From: CAYVTM01 sp964454645
GTDB taxonomy: Bacteria > Bacteroidota > Bacteroidia > Sphingobacteriales > Sphingobacteriaceae
Assembly: GCA_964454645.1 (NCBI GenBank)
Contig: CAYVTM010000020.1
Coordinates: 1-11,728, forward strand
Length of the DNA: 11,728 bases
Reading direction: 5' to 3'
Position 1 is the stretch's first letter. Every line of letters starts with the position of its first letter. This document shows, in pieces, positions 6,186 through 11,728 of this stretch. A program made the position numbers and the translations under genes. Below the pieces are notes generated by a model. That model was not told where the DNA came from. It did not search any database and saw only the letters and a program-made list of their open reading frames with translations.

Positions 6186-7469
6186 ATGCCAAAGATCACC
6201 AAGAAGCTGATCGATTCGATCAGTCCCTCCCCTTTCGAGCAGATCGTCTTCGACAACGAGACTCGCGGCTTTGGCTTGAAGGTCACGACTTCTGGTCGGA
6301 AGACGTTTTTCCTGAAGTACCGAAACGCCTATGGGCGTCAGCGTAAGCCGACGATCGGCGCATACGGCGACCTCACCGTTGATCAAGCCCGGAAGATCGC
6401 GACCGAATGGAAGGTGAGGATCGCGCAAGGTGGTGATCCGTCTGCAGAAAAGCAGGCTGCACGAACACAGCAAACGCTGAACGAGTTTTGGGATTCTTAT
6501 GTCGACTCTGCCAAGAAGAAGCAGAGCACCAAAAGCATGGAGCGGTCTTACTACGAAACGCACGTTCGACCGACCTTGGGAAAACTTCCCCTGGCCGACG
6601 TTCGGCAAACGGATGTTCAAGCGTGGATCAACACTAGAGCAAAAACGCCGGGAGCGGCTAATCGCACGGTAAGCATGCTCTCCGCTGTATTCAACGAAGC
6701 CGAACGTCAACAGCAGCGAGACCCCAATAGCAACCCTTGCAAGGGCGTGAAGAAATTCCCTGGCAAGGCCCGCGAGCGCTACCTTTCGCGCGACGAGTAC
6801 CAGCGCCTTGATGCCGTGCTCGATCAGATCGAGAGCGATGGTTCGATGAACTACATCGTAGCCCCGGCCATTCGCTTTGCACTTCTTACAGGCGCTCGCC
6901 GCGAAGAATTCCTGTCGATGAAGTGGGAGTATATCGACTTCGAAAGTCAGACCGTGCATCTGCCTGACAGCAAGACCGGACCGCGAAAGCTGTACCTGTC
7001 ACAGCCCGCCCTGGACATCCTGAAGAAGCTTCCGCATGTCAGCGGGAACCCATTCGTGTTTCCCGGCCTCAAGCCAAAAGATCACTATCACAACCTGAAG
7101 AAGCCTTTCAAAAAGGTGCTGGCGCTCGCTGGCATCAGCGACTTCCGAATTCATGATCTTCGACATACCCATGCTTCATGGGGCATCTTAGCCGGCCTCT
7201 CGACGAACTTGATTGCAAAGACACTTGGTCACGCGCAAGCGCGAACGGCGGAACGCTACGCGCACATTGGCGACGAACCCGCTTTGAGGGCAGCGGAAAT
7301 GGTTGGCCGCGAGATGACCAATGAGATCGACAAGCGACGCGCGATCCAGGCCACGGTCAGTCCAATTCTGCAATCATCCGGACCTGATCTCGCACAGCTT
7401 CAAGCCGCTTCTCAGGAACAGATTTCAGAAGCTGGGCAATCTCCGCTTCAAGGCGCACTCGCCGCGTAG
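6186..7469 (+). CDS. int: Tyrosine-recombinase integrase (DUF4102/P4-type)
   Basis: This 427-aa site-specific recombinase inserts and excises the island at tRNA-Val. The N-terminal DUF4102-type domain (about 1-90: VFDNETRGFGLKV, GAYGDLTVDQAR) binds arm sites, a core-binding SAM-like domain follows (about 97-180), and the catalytic domain holds R238 (TGARREE), K263 (SKTG), H323 and R326 (HDLRHT), H349 (LGHAQ) and Y358 (AERYAH), so every catalytic residue is present. About 70 residues follow the tyrosine, longer than in many integrases, and end in a low-complexity Gln/Ala/Ser stretch. The ribosome site is weak (AGG 7 nt upstream). The gene is roughly 6.1 kb from attL and 4.2 kb from attR, instead of adjacent to an end. 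Its 3' end overlaps the convergent XRE gene by 113 bp. Confidence 0.96.
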   Translation: MPKITKKLIDSISPSPFEQIVFDNETRGFGLKVTTSGRKTFFLKYRNAYGRQRKPTIGAYGDLTVDQARKIATEWKVRIAQGGDPSAEKQAARTQQTLNEFWDSYVDSAKKKQSTKSMERSYYETHVRPTLGKLPLADVRQTDVQAWINTRAKTPGAANRTVSMLSAVFNEAERQQQRDPNSNPCKGVKKFPGKARERYLSRDEYQRLDAVLDQIESDGSMNYIVAPAIRFALLTGARREEFLSMKWEYIDFESQTVHLPDSKTGPRKLYLSQPALDILKKLPHVSGNPFVFPGLKPKDHYHNLKKPFKKVLALAGISDFRIHDLRHTHASWGILAGLSTNLIAKTLGHAQARTAERYAHIGDEPALRAAEMVGREMTNEIDKRRAIQATVSPILQSSGPDLAQLQAASQEQISEAGQSPLQGALAA

Positions 7470-7701
7470 ACTTCGACTTCTCATGAATTGTTGTGGGCAC
7501 CAGTTCGTTGATTGAGAGATTTAGAGCCGTAGCCAGTTCGACAAGCATGTCCAAGGTGGGCAAGGTCCGCCCCCTCTCGATCAGCGATACGCTGTCCGCG
7601 TGCCGGCCAATTCGTTCGGCAAGTTCTTCTTGCGTCAGTTCCGCATCAGCTCGCGCTGCGCGGACCGCCGCCCCAATTCTTTCCTTGAGGCTCTTGACCA
7701 T
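7357..7701 (-). CDS. XRE-family transcriptional regulator, convergent with and overlapping the integrase
   Basis: This 114-aa protein has a classic HTH_3/XRE domain in its first half: LTQEELAERIGRHADSVSLI followed by ERGRTLPTLDMLVELATAL. A charged helical tail (RLEAEIAQLLKSVPEKRLEA) probably mediates dimerisation. ATG 7701 is chosen. The longer in-frame start at 7776 would run through a cluster of TTCGGTG/CACCGA repeats that look like this protein's operator, and the extra 25 residues do not resemble an XRE N-terminus. Its last 113 bp are antisense to the end of the integrase gene, so high transcription of one could lower the other. It is divergent from the large membrane-protein gene at 7887 and may control that gene or island excision. 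Confidence 0.88.
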   Translation of the reverse strand: MVKSLKERIGAAVRAARADAELTQEELAERIGRHADSVSLIERGRTLPTLDMLVELATALNLSINELVPTTIHEKSKSTRRVRLEAEIAQLLKSVPEKRLEAVRDQVRMIAELD

Positions 7702-7714
7702 AACCCGAGGCTTA

Positions 7715-7801
7715 TTCGGTGAGACGCGGTCCGCCACCGAACAGGGCTCGACTTCACGCGGTCGCACCGATAGCATTCGGTGTTTAGGGATTTTTTCGGT
7801 G
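7715..7801. promoter_or_regulatory. Operator cluster: TTCGGTG/CACCGA(A) inverted and direct repeats
   Basis: TTCGGTG occurs at 7715-7721, 7776-7782 and 7795-7801, and the complement CACCGAA at 7735-7741 and CACCGA at 7765-7770. Two inverted pairs result, one wide (7715-7741) and one tight (CACCGA, six bases, TCGGTG at 7765-7782). They lie just upstream of the XRE gene start and in the gap before the membrane-protein gene, so the XRE protein is the likely ligand. I see no convincing -35/-10 pair for the rightward gene. Confidence 0.5.
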
Positions 7802-7886
7802 CACAGCTGGGGATTGCCTCTGCCGTGTCAGCCCAAGTGGACGGTGGGCGCAATCGAGAACCGAGTTGATGTGCGGGGGCAATTTG

Positions 7887-9737
7887 ATGGCGCTGGTCTA
7901 TTGTACGGAATGCGGGAAGCAGATCGCCGATAGTGCGGCTAGCTGCCCACAATGTGGAGCCGCGAATAGGGCTCTTGTCTCCGCCAATCCCACGGCTGAC
8001 CCACCTTCCTTGTTCGCAACCATCTCCAACATCGGTCAAACAAGACGCCGAACCTCGTCCGATAAATCTCGCACCACTGCGGCTTGGTTATGTCTTCTCC
8101 TCGGCGGGCTGAGCGCTCATCGCTTCTACGTAGGGAAGCCGGTCACAGCCATTCTGCAGGTTATCACCGCAGGCGGCCTTCTAGTCTGGCTGGTGGTTGA
8201 TCTCGTCCGCATTCTGAACGGCACATTCGAAGATTCGGAAGGTCTTCAGCTGGTTCCAAATCATTCCGGAAGGGGCCGAACCGGTGGCAGTTCGGTTCGC
8301 GCGAGGCCGGAACCGCCAGCGAAAAAAAACAGGTGGGTGGCGGCGCTCGGCGCAATCGCACTGGTTTTGGTTGTCGGTGGTTTGATCGGACAGTCCGGGT
8401 TGGTTGGTGTTGGTTCAAACGGATCGCGGAGTGATGATCCTATTGCTTCCGTCGGCCAAACCCTTCGACTGGGAAATCTGGAAGTCATCGTTACGAAAGT
8501 TCAGGCCAGAAGCGTGATCGCTTCTATGCCGATGGGGACCGAACCGTTGGCTTCGGCCGCCACCGGAACGACGTATGTAATCGTCGAGTATCAGTACAAA
8601 AACGGCAGCAACGCGCCGATGGCTTGGGCTGATCCCGATCTCGTTCTGCTGAATCAGGACAACGTGCGCCTGGCAACTGATCTGCAAGCTAGAGCGGCAC
8701 TGGAGTTTGAGGGATCGTACACCGCGAAGCTGTTCTCCGATCTCAACCCCGGCGTGGTCGTGACGGATGCCAAGGTCTTTCATGTCAATGCGGCCAGCTA
8801 TGATCCAGACACATGGACGATTGAGGTTTCCACTTCCGCAGGGCGAGCGTTAGTCGCTATTGCGCCCCGACCCAACATCAAGCCCGACGTGGCTCCATTG
8901 ATCCCACAACATGACGACTCACCACCCTTCCCTCGCGCGCCTGGAGCATTGGCAGCTGATCCGGACAGCGGTTCATCGACAGGCGAGCTGCAGACCCTAC
9001 GTAACACCCGCATTGGGCGCTTTGCTCGCCATGGTCAGATCAGCGCCGCATTGATGGAAGTGGTCAATATCGACAGTCGAATGCAGGGTCGTGATTTCAG
9101 CTCTGGAGGTTGTGGTTCCTATGCCTGTTCCGGCTTGGGCATCATTGTGTTCGCGTACAGCAAGACGGGCGCGTCACCGGAGGAAGGCTCAGTGATGCTG
9201 ATAGCGCCGGATGGGCAAAGGATATCATCAAGTGGCGGTATGGATGAAGCAGACGCCGAAGAGTTTGGTTGGAACAGTAATCAGGTGCTTCGATCTGACA
9301 ACGTCTTTCGCGTTGAAGGACAAAGCCCGACCGACATTCTGAAGTCGGGAAGATGGCAAGTGGAAGCGACGATCGGCGGGGAGCGTTTTGTGTTTCCCGT
9401 CATCGGCGCAGGAAACGCCAACGCGCACGAGGGAAATTCGATCTGCTGCGCCGCACTTATCGATGTAGCCGTCGATGACGTGTTGAACGTGCGCTCCGCT
9501 CCAGATGCCGGTTCTGATTTGGTCGTGTCTGTATCGCCCAATCAGCAGGGAAGGCTCGCAGTGCTCGATTGTTTCGGCGAAGAAAGCCGCTTCGGTTGGC
9601 AAAGCTTGGAGCAATCTCAGGCCGAAGGCACTTGGTGTTTAGTCGAAGTCACCGTGGCAAGTCCTGGGTCCGATTGGGCTCAGACATACGGATGGGCCAA
9701 TGCCCGACATCTGCGCTTCGAGGCTGGACCACGGTAG
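7887..9737 (+). CDS. Zinc-ribbon / TM2 / DUF4352-like / SH3-like membrane protein, function unknown
   Basis: This 616-aa protein starts at ATG 7887, chosen for the GGGGG 7-8 nt upstream; ATG 7869 is an in-frame alternative. In order: a zinc ribbon (C6, C9, C20, C23); a TM2 domain at about 62-112, with LLLGGLSAHRFYVG and a conserved D105 after the second helix; a charged linker; a third membrane helix at about 150-168; a DUF4352-like beta domain at about 185-330 (VGQTLRLGNLEVIVTKVQ, then GTTYVIVEYQYKN); an unassigned beta-rich region at about 370-510 with two close cysteines (GGCGSYACSG); and an SH3-like domain at about 520-612 (VLNVRSAPDAGSD, ending GWANARHL). Such multi-domain proteins are usually inner-membrane anchored with extracytoplasmic beta domains. 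I know no specific function. No partner gene follows; an XRE regulator is divergent. Confidence 0.9.
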   Translation: MALVYCTECGKQIADSAASCPQCGAANRALVSANPTADPPSLFATISNIGQTRRRTSSDKSRTTAAWLCLLLGGLSAHRFYVGKPVTAILQVITAGGLLVWLVVDLVRILNGTFEDSEGLQLVPNHSGRGRTGGSSVRARPEPPAKKNRWVAALGAIALVLVVGGLIGQSGLVGVGSNGSRSDDPIASVGQTLRLGNLEVIVTKVQARSVIASMPMGTEPLASAATGTTYVIVEYQYKNGSNAPMAWADPDLVLLNQDNVRLATDLQARAALEFEGSYTAKLFSDLNPGVVVTDAKVFHVNAASYDPDTWTIEVSTSAGRALVAIAPRPNIKPDVAPLIPQHDDSPPFPRAPGALAADPDSGSSTGELQTLRNTRIGRFARHGQISAALMEVVNIDSRMQGRDFSSGGCGSYACSGLGIIVFAYSKTGASPEEGSVMLIAPDGQRISSSGGMDEADAEEFGWNSNQVLRSDNVFRVEGQSPTDILKSGRWQVEATIGGERFVFPVIGAGNANAHEGNSICCAALIDVAVDDVLNVRSAPDAGSDLVVSVSPNQQGRLAVLDCFGEESRFGWQSLEQSQAEGTWCLVEVTVASPGSDWAQTYGWANARHLRFEAGPR

Positions 9738-10038
9738 CTGGCGATAGAGCCGTTACCAACGGCCAAGCAAGATGATTTGGAGGTTCTGGGGTCTTCGGCA
9801 GGAAGCTTTTGGCACCCTGGAAATATAGATCATTAGGTGATCGTCTTGGTTTTCCAGCGACGCTGCGTTGATCCGGCAAACTCTGGAGGCTCAGTGATTG
9901 AGCGTTGCTCGCCGTTGGCGCTCTTGGCTGCTTGATCTCCTTTTTGTCTAGGGTCGGTCTTGGAGTCTTCGGTCCAGATCAGGTTCTGGAATAGGTTTGG
10001 ATCAAGGTCCGGTTTCTGGCCTTGCTATGCTCTGACCA
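9738..10038. other. Non-coding region between membrane-protein gene and hairpin
   Basis: No gene is supported here. The stretch is G/T-rich on the plus strand and holds imperfect short repeats: GGTTCTGG twice (near 9783 and 9980), a related GGTTTCTGG near 10011, and GTCTTCGG twice (near 9791 and 9966). It could contain the replication origin for the neighbouring Rep-like gene, or be decayed sequence. I cannot tell which. Confidence 0.3.
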
Positions 10039-10094
10039 GTGATGCCCGGCCCCTGGGAACTCGTTACCGCTGGGACCGGGCAATCACCTTTTTT
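10039..10094 (+). terminator. Strong hairpin with T-tract downstream of the Rep-like gene (terminator or origin structure)
   Basis: GTGATGCCCGG (10039-10049) pairs with CCGGGCAATCAC (10076-10087), an 11-bp stem with one bulged A and further inner CCC/GGG pairing. It is followed by six T at 10089-10094. On the plus strand this is a typical rho-independent terminator. However, the nearest rightward gene ends 300 bp earlier, and the Rep-like gene ends only 9 bp beyond on the other strand. It may end rightward read-through, or be a structured single-strand origin used by the Rep-like protein. Confidence 0.6.
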
Positions 10095-10102
10095 CCGGCT
10101 AT

Positions 10103-10585
10103 CTAGTAGTTCGCGAACCACCTTTCGGTGTTGTGCATGTCGAATTCCTTCAACATGTACTTATACCATCCCTCCCCTTCGCCGGGCTCGATCGGCACGC
10201 CCCATACCTCTCGAAATCCCCAACGGCTTTCTCTCCATCTCTCAGCAAGAGCGAACGACAGGTCATCGGGATCGACAGGCAGCGTTGCGCCAGCGACCGC
10301 AATGTGTACATGCAGCCGCTTCCCGGCCTGAGGATTACCTTCGACGCAACCGCAGTAGCGAAGGCGAGCACCGTGCCGTACGGCCTTGCGTCCATAGATG
10401 TCTCGCGAAACGCGCTCCATCACACGCGCCGTGTTCTTGGCAAGATCGCTCACGGTCGCCATTTGCGGTGCGCCTGTGAGCAAGGTGAGACCTTGTCTTG
10501 CACTACCCGTGAAGGCGAACTGAGGCTCGGCTCGTTTGAACCAGTCCAGGTACCCGCGGATCAGATCCAGACGAACAATGCTCAT
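10103..10585 (-). CDS. Small HUH-type Rep-like (rolling-circle replication initiator) protein
   Basis: This 160-aa protein resembles the catalytic domain of rolling-circle replication initiators. LHVHIAV at about 91-97 contains the His-hydrophobic-His metal motif (H92, H94), and WYKYMLKEF at about 140-148 carries a Y-x-x-K catalytic-tyrosine motif (Y143, K146), with Y141 beside it. FAFTGSARQG at about 23-32 may be motif 1. HUH Rep proteins nick one strand at an origin and stay linked to the 5' end through tyrosine. There is no helicase domain, so host helicase would be needed. ATG 10585 is chosen for GAGAGG 6 nt upstream and the ATGA overlap with the preceding HTH gene. Similar small Rep genes sit beside AlpA genes on integrative elements and could replicate the excised circle. 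Family assignment is from motifs only. Confidence 0.8.
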   Translation of the reverse strand: MSIVRLDLIRGYLDWFKRAEPQFAFTGSARQGLTLLTGAPQMATVSDLAKNTARVMERVSRDIYGRKAVRHGARLRYCGCVEGNPQAGKRLHVHIAVAGATLPVDPDDLSFALAERWRESRWGFREVWGVPIEPGEGEGWYKYMLKEFDMHNTERWFANY

Positions 10586-10788
10586 TGCTCGCCTCTCATG
10601 GTGTACTGGGCAGTGGAGGAATAGGCGTGGCGGTGGACCCACGTCTCAACCTCAATCACGCTGTACAGAATTCGACGACCGACCTTGTAGTAAGTCGGGC
10701 CTTCGCCGCTGACTCGCCACCTGGCCAGAGTCGAGCACGACACACCCAGTGACCGGGCGCATTCGCGGACATCGAAGTAAACTTGCAT
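10582..10788 (-). CDS. AlpA/MerR-like HTH regulator or excisionase
   Basis: This 68-aa winged HTH protein has VRECARSLGVSCSTLARWR as the helix-turn-helix, then YYKVGRRILYSVIEVETWV, the wing and following helix typical of AlpA/excisionase-like proteins. AlpA of P4-type elements activates the integrase gene; relatives act as recombination directionality factors. ATG 10788 is chosen for AGGA about 10 nt upstream; the upstream in-frame ATGs at 10833 and 10830 have no ribosome site. Its stop overlaps the Rep-like start (ATGA), so the two are one operon. An excisionase role is inferred. Confidence 0.85.
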   Translation of the reverse strand: MQVYFDVRECARSLGVSCSTLARWRVSGEGPTYYKVGRRILYSVIEVETWVHRHAYSSTAQYTMRGEQ

Positions 10789-10881
10789 TTTGGAGCTTTC
10801 CTGCTCTGAGGAGGCTCCCGAGAACGGCATCATGACAAAAAATTCGCGGTCCCCGTCCCAGGAGACCTCGGTTTGAAAACA

Positions 10882-10903
10882 CGCCTCTCGCCGGCGAGAA
10901 GCG
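10882..10903. repeat. 22-bp palindrome with 14-bp perfect core
   Basis: TCTCGCCGGCGAGA (10886-10899) is a perfect palindrome, and CGC/GCG pairs extend it to 10882-10903 with one mismatch. It lies about 95 bp upstream of the AlpA-like gene and downstream of the next leftward gene. It may be an operator for the AlpA-Rep operon or, as GTTTT follows on the minus strand, a terminator. Elsewhere in 10789-11066 I see no gene. Confidence 0.5.
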
Positions 10904-11066
10904 GACTAGTTCACGATGAAAACGGGCGAACCCGGTGCGCGGACATCGAACATCGCGTAGCTATGCGTGCTCGCCCTGCGCTCACGACTTCTTATAACTC
11001 AACCGCGTCCTTTCGTACACAACGACGTGGCGTTGATCCGCATGTTAGCGTGTTTGATTTCGCTCG

Positions 11067-11399
11067 CTATTTGAAGAACTCCTCCAGTGAGACGCTGCCG
11101 GTTTCGCTGCGCGTCTTCTTCAATAGCTGGAGTCTCCCAAGACGCTCGGCGGCCCGTGATGATGTTGCCCTGTCGAGAAAGGCCTCCACGTCGGCGAAGC
11201 GATAGCGGACACGACCGTGAACCTTGGACCAAGCAATTGGCGGAGCCGGACGCACCTCCACCTGAGCCCAGCGTCGAGTGACAGGGTCACGAGTCCAGGT
11301 CAGTCGCGGAGCCGGCCTGCGCCATCTATCAACTGCGTCACGAGGCAAACCCATGATGTCGGCAAGCTCGGACGTGTCGAGCGAATCGTCGTTGTTCAA
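11067..11399 (-). CDS. Small HTH DNA-binding protein next to attR (possible directionality factor)
   Basis: This 110-aa protein starts at TTG, supported by an excellent AAGGAG site 6 nt upstream. The N-terminus (SLDTSELADIMGLPRDAVDRW) is a helix-turn-helix of the AlpA/MerR type, and VRYRFADVEAFLDRA at about 65-79 resembles the helix that follows the wing in excisionase-like proteins. Between them is an insertion rich in Pro, Trp and Arg, and the C-terminus is basic then acidic. It is the gene nearest the right attachment site and could be the excisionase or the regulator of the leftward AlpA-Rep genes. I do not recognise a specific family. Confidence 0.75.
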   Translation of the reverse strand: MNNDDSLDTSELADIMGLPRDAVDRWRRPAPRLTWTRDPVTRRWAQVEVRPAPPIAWSKVHGRVRYRFADVEAFLDRATSSRAAERLGRLQLLKKTRSETGSVSLEEFFK

Positions 11400-11673
11400 G
11401 ATGCACTCCTTCGAATGCAGGCAGACGGTAGGGCCGAACTGCTCTGCGGGTTGTCATGTCGAAAGAGCGCGAGGCTCGTCGAGCACCGAGGCTCGAACTC
11501 AAGGCGCTTAGTTAGGTGGTCAGCACACAGACTTCTTGTAGGTATCAGACATTTAATCCCGGCTGTCCCGGAAGACCGAAATCAGACCCTCGGGTACCTA
11601 TTTGGTACCTGAGAAAGCACGGAGCTTTTCGGTCTGATGAGCGCGGCTCCTAAGTTATTGAGCCGGTTCACTA
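11400..11673. promoter_or_regulatory. Right arm of the attachment region with paired GGTACC and a flanking inverted repeat
   Basis: No gene is supported. GGTACC at 11593-11598 and 11604-11609 repeats the 11-bp spacing seen at the left end. AGACCGAAA (11573-11581) and its inverse TTTCGGTCT (11627-11635) flank this pair almost symmetrically (centres 11604 and 11601). CGAGGCTCG is repeated directly at 11470-11478 and 11487-11495, upstream of the TTG-started gene. These features suit integrase and accessory-factor binding in attP, but no footprint can be shown. Confidence 0.45.
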
Positions 11674-11722
11674 AGGCTGGTGGGCGGTACAGGGATCGAA
11701 CCTGTGACCCCTACCATGTCAA
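11674..11722. repeat. attR: 49-bp direct repeat within intact tRNA-Val
   Basis: This is identical to 7-55. The identity ends at 11723 (G here, A at left position 56) and before 11674 (A here, G at position 6). Crossover must occur within this stretch, probably in or near the anticodon loop or T-arm segment. Confidence 0.93.
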
Positions 11723-11728
11723 GGTAGT
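11678..11728 (-). tRNA. tRNA-Val(GAC), partial (3' 51 nt), island insertion site
   Basis: Read on the minus strand: anticodon stem CTACC, loop TTGACAT with anticodon GAC, stem GGTAG, variable loop GGGTC, T-arm ACAGG-TTCGATC-CCTGT, acceptor 3' strand ACCGCCC, discriminator A, and encoded CCA ending at 11678. The 5' half lies beyond the right edge of the window. The element supplies the 3' half, so the gene stays functional after integration. Confidence 0.93.

Larger units (their letters stand above)
7..11722. mobile_element. tRNA-Val integrative genomic island carrying a type IV CBASS-like locus
   Basis: The element is bounded by a perfect 49-bp direct repeat (7-55 and 11674-11722) formed by the 3' part of a tRNA-Val gene, the classic target of tyrosine integrases. 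Between the repeats lie a complete tyrosine integrase, small AlpA-like HTH proteins, a HUH Rep-like protein and a large defence cargo. No capsid, terminase or conjugation genes are seen, so it is neither a prophage nor a self-transmissible ICE. It is best read as a small integrative island, possibly a satellite or mobilisable element. Unusually, the integrase is in the middle rather than beside an attachment site, which suggests that the defence genes were added between att and int. The boundaries are seen directly; mobility is inferred. Confidence 0.88.

Noticed and set aside
6120..6959. 279-aa open frame on the minus strand
   Set aside because: It is antisense to the integrase, which has all its catalytic residues; the minus-strand product shows no recognisable domain.
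6163..7503. GTGGGCACCAG repeated on either side of the integrase gene (6163-6173 and 7493-7503)
   Set aside because: An 11-mer repeat is expected several times by chance, and neither copy resembles the att core.
6141..9832. ATATAGATCAT repeated near 6141 and 9822
   Set aside because: It is too short to be significant and has no symmetry or shared position relative to genes.
10133..10624. 163-aa open frame on the plus strand
   Set aside because: It is the shadow of the Rep-like gene, which has motifs, a ribosome site and an ATGA overlap with its neighbour.
1409..11661. 13-base direct match CCTAAGTTATTGA near 1409 and 11649
   Set aside because: About one or two 13-mer matches are expected by chance in a window this long, and the flanks do not align.
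1..11728. CRISPR array or transposase
   Set aside because: No regularly spaced repeat-spacer pattern and no transposase or terminal inverted repeats were seen on either strand.

Overview
The window is an almost exactly bounded integrative genomic island of about 11.7 kb in a bacterial chromosome. An identical 49-bp repeat lies at both edges (7-55 and 11674-11722) and is the 3' part of a tRNA-Val(GAC) gene with encoded CCA. The copy at the right edge continues into a proper anticodon stem, so the working tRNA gene runs off the right end; the left copy is the displaced fragment. The moderately GC-rich composition (judged by eye, not counted), the AlpA-like regulators, the DUF4102-type integrase and the CCA-encoding tRNA suggest Pseudomonadota, probably a gamma- or betaproteobacterium. 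I cannot name a genus.

Left half (270-6015): a defence locus with the parts of a type IV CBASS, arranged as two divergent operons. Rightward: a small HTH regulator, a QueC-like enzyme (Cap9), a TGT-like enzyme (Cap10), a CD-NTase and a two-TM SLATT protein as likely membrane effector. All four enzyme/effector genes overlap or nearly touch. Leftward: an OGG-type DNA glycosylase homologue, an unrecognised 129-aa protein with a glycine/proline-rich N-terminus, and a PfkB-family sugar/nucleoside kinase with an extra C-terminal domain. A 42-bp inverted repeat with perfect 15-bp arms lies over the divergent promoters and is the obvious operator. The core system is known. The kinase fusion and the 129-aa protein in the divergent arm are not parts of type IV CBASS that I know, and are the best candidates for something new.

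Middle (6016-7701): the tyrosine integrase, with all catalytic residues, followed by an XRE-type regulator in convergent orientation whose 3' end overlaps the integrase gene by 113 bp. A cluster of TTCGGTG/CACCGA(A) repeats lies upstream of the XRE gene.

Right half (7887-11399): a 616-aa membrane protein of unknown role (zinc ribbon, TM2 domain, DUF4352-like and SH3-like domains), then a roughly 365-bp gap ending in a strong hairpin, then a leftward pair of an AlpA-like HTH gene and a small HUH-type Rep-like gene overlapping by ATGA, and a further TTG-started HTH protein near the right attachment site.

Both element ends carry pairs of GGTACC spaced exactly one helical turn (11 bp) apart, which look like arm-type binding sites for the integrase or its directionality factor. 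Likely working model: integrase plus a small HTH excisionase move the island at tRNA-Val, the Rep-like protein may replicate the excised circle, and the CBASS locus is its cargo.
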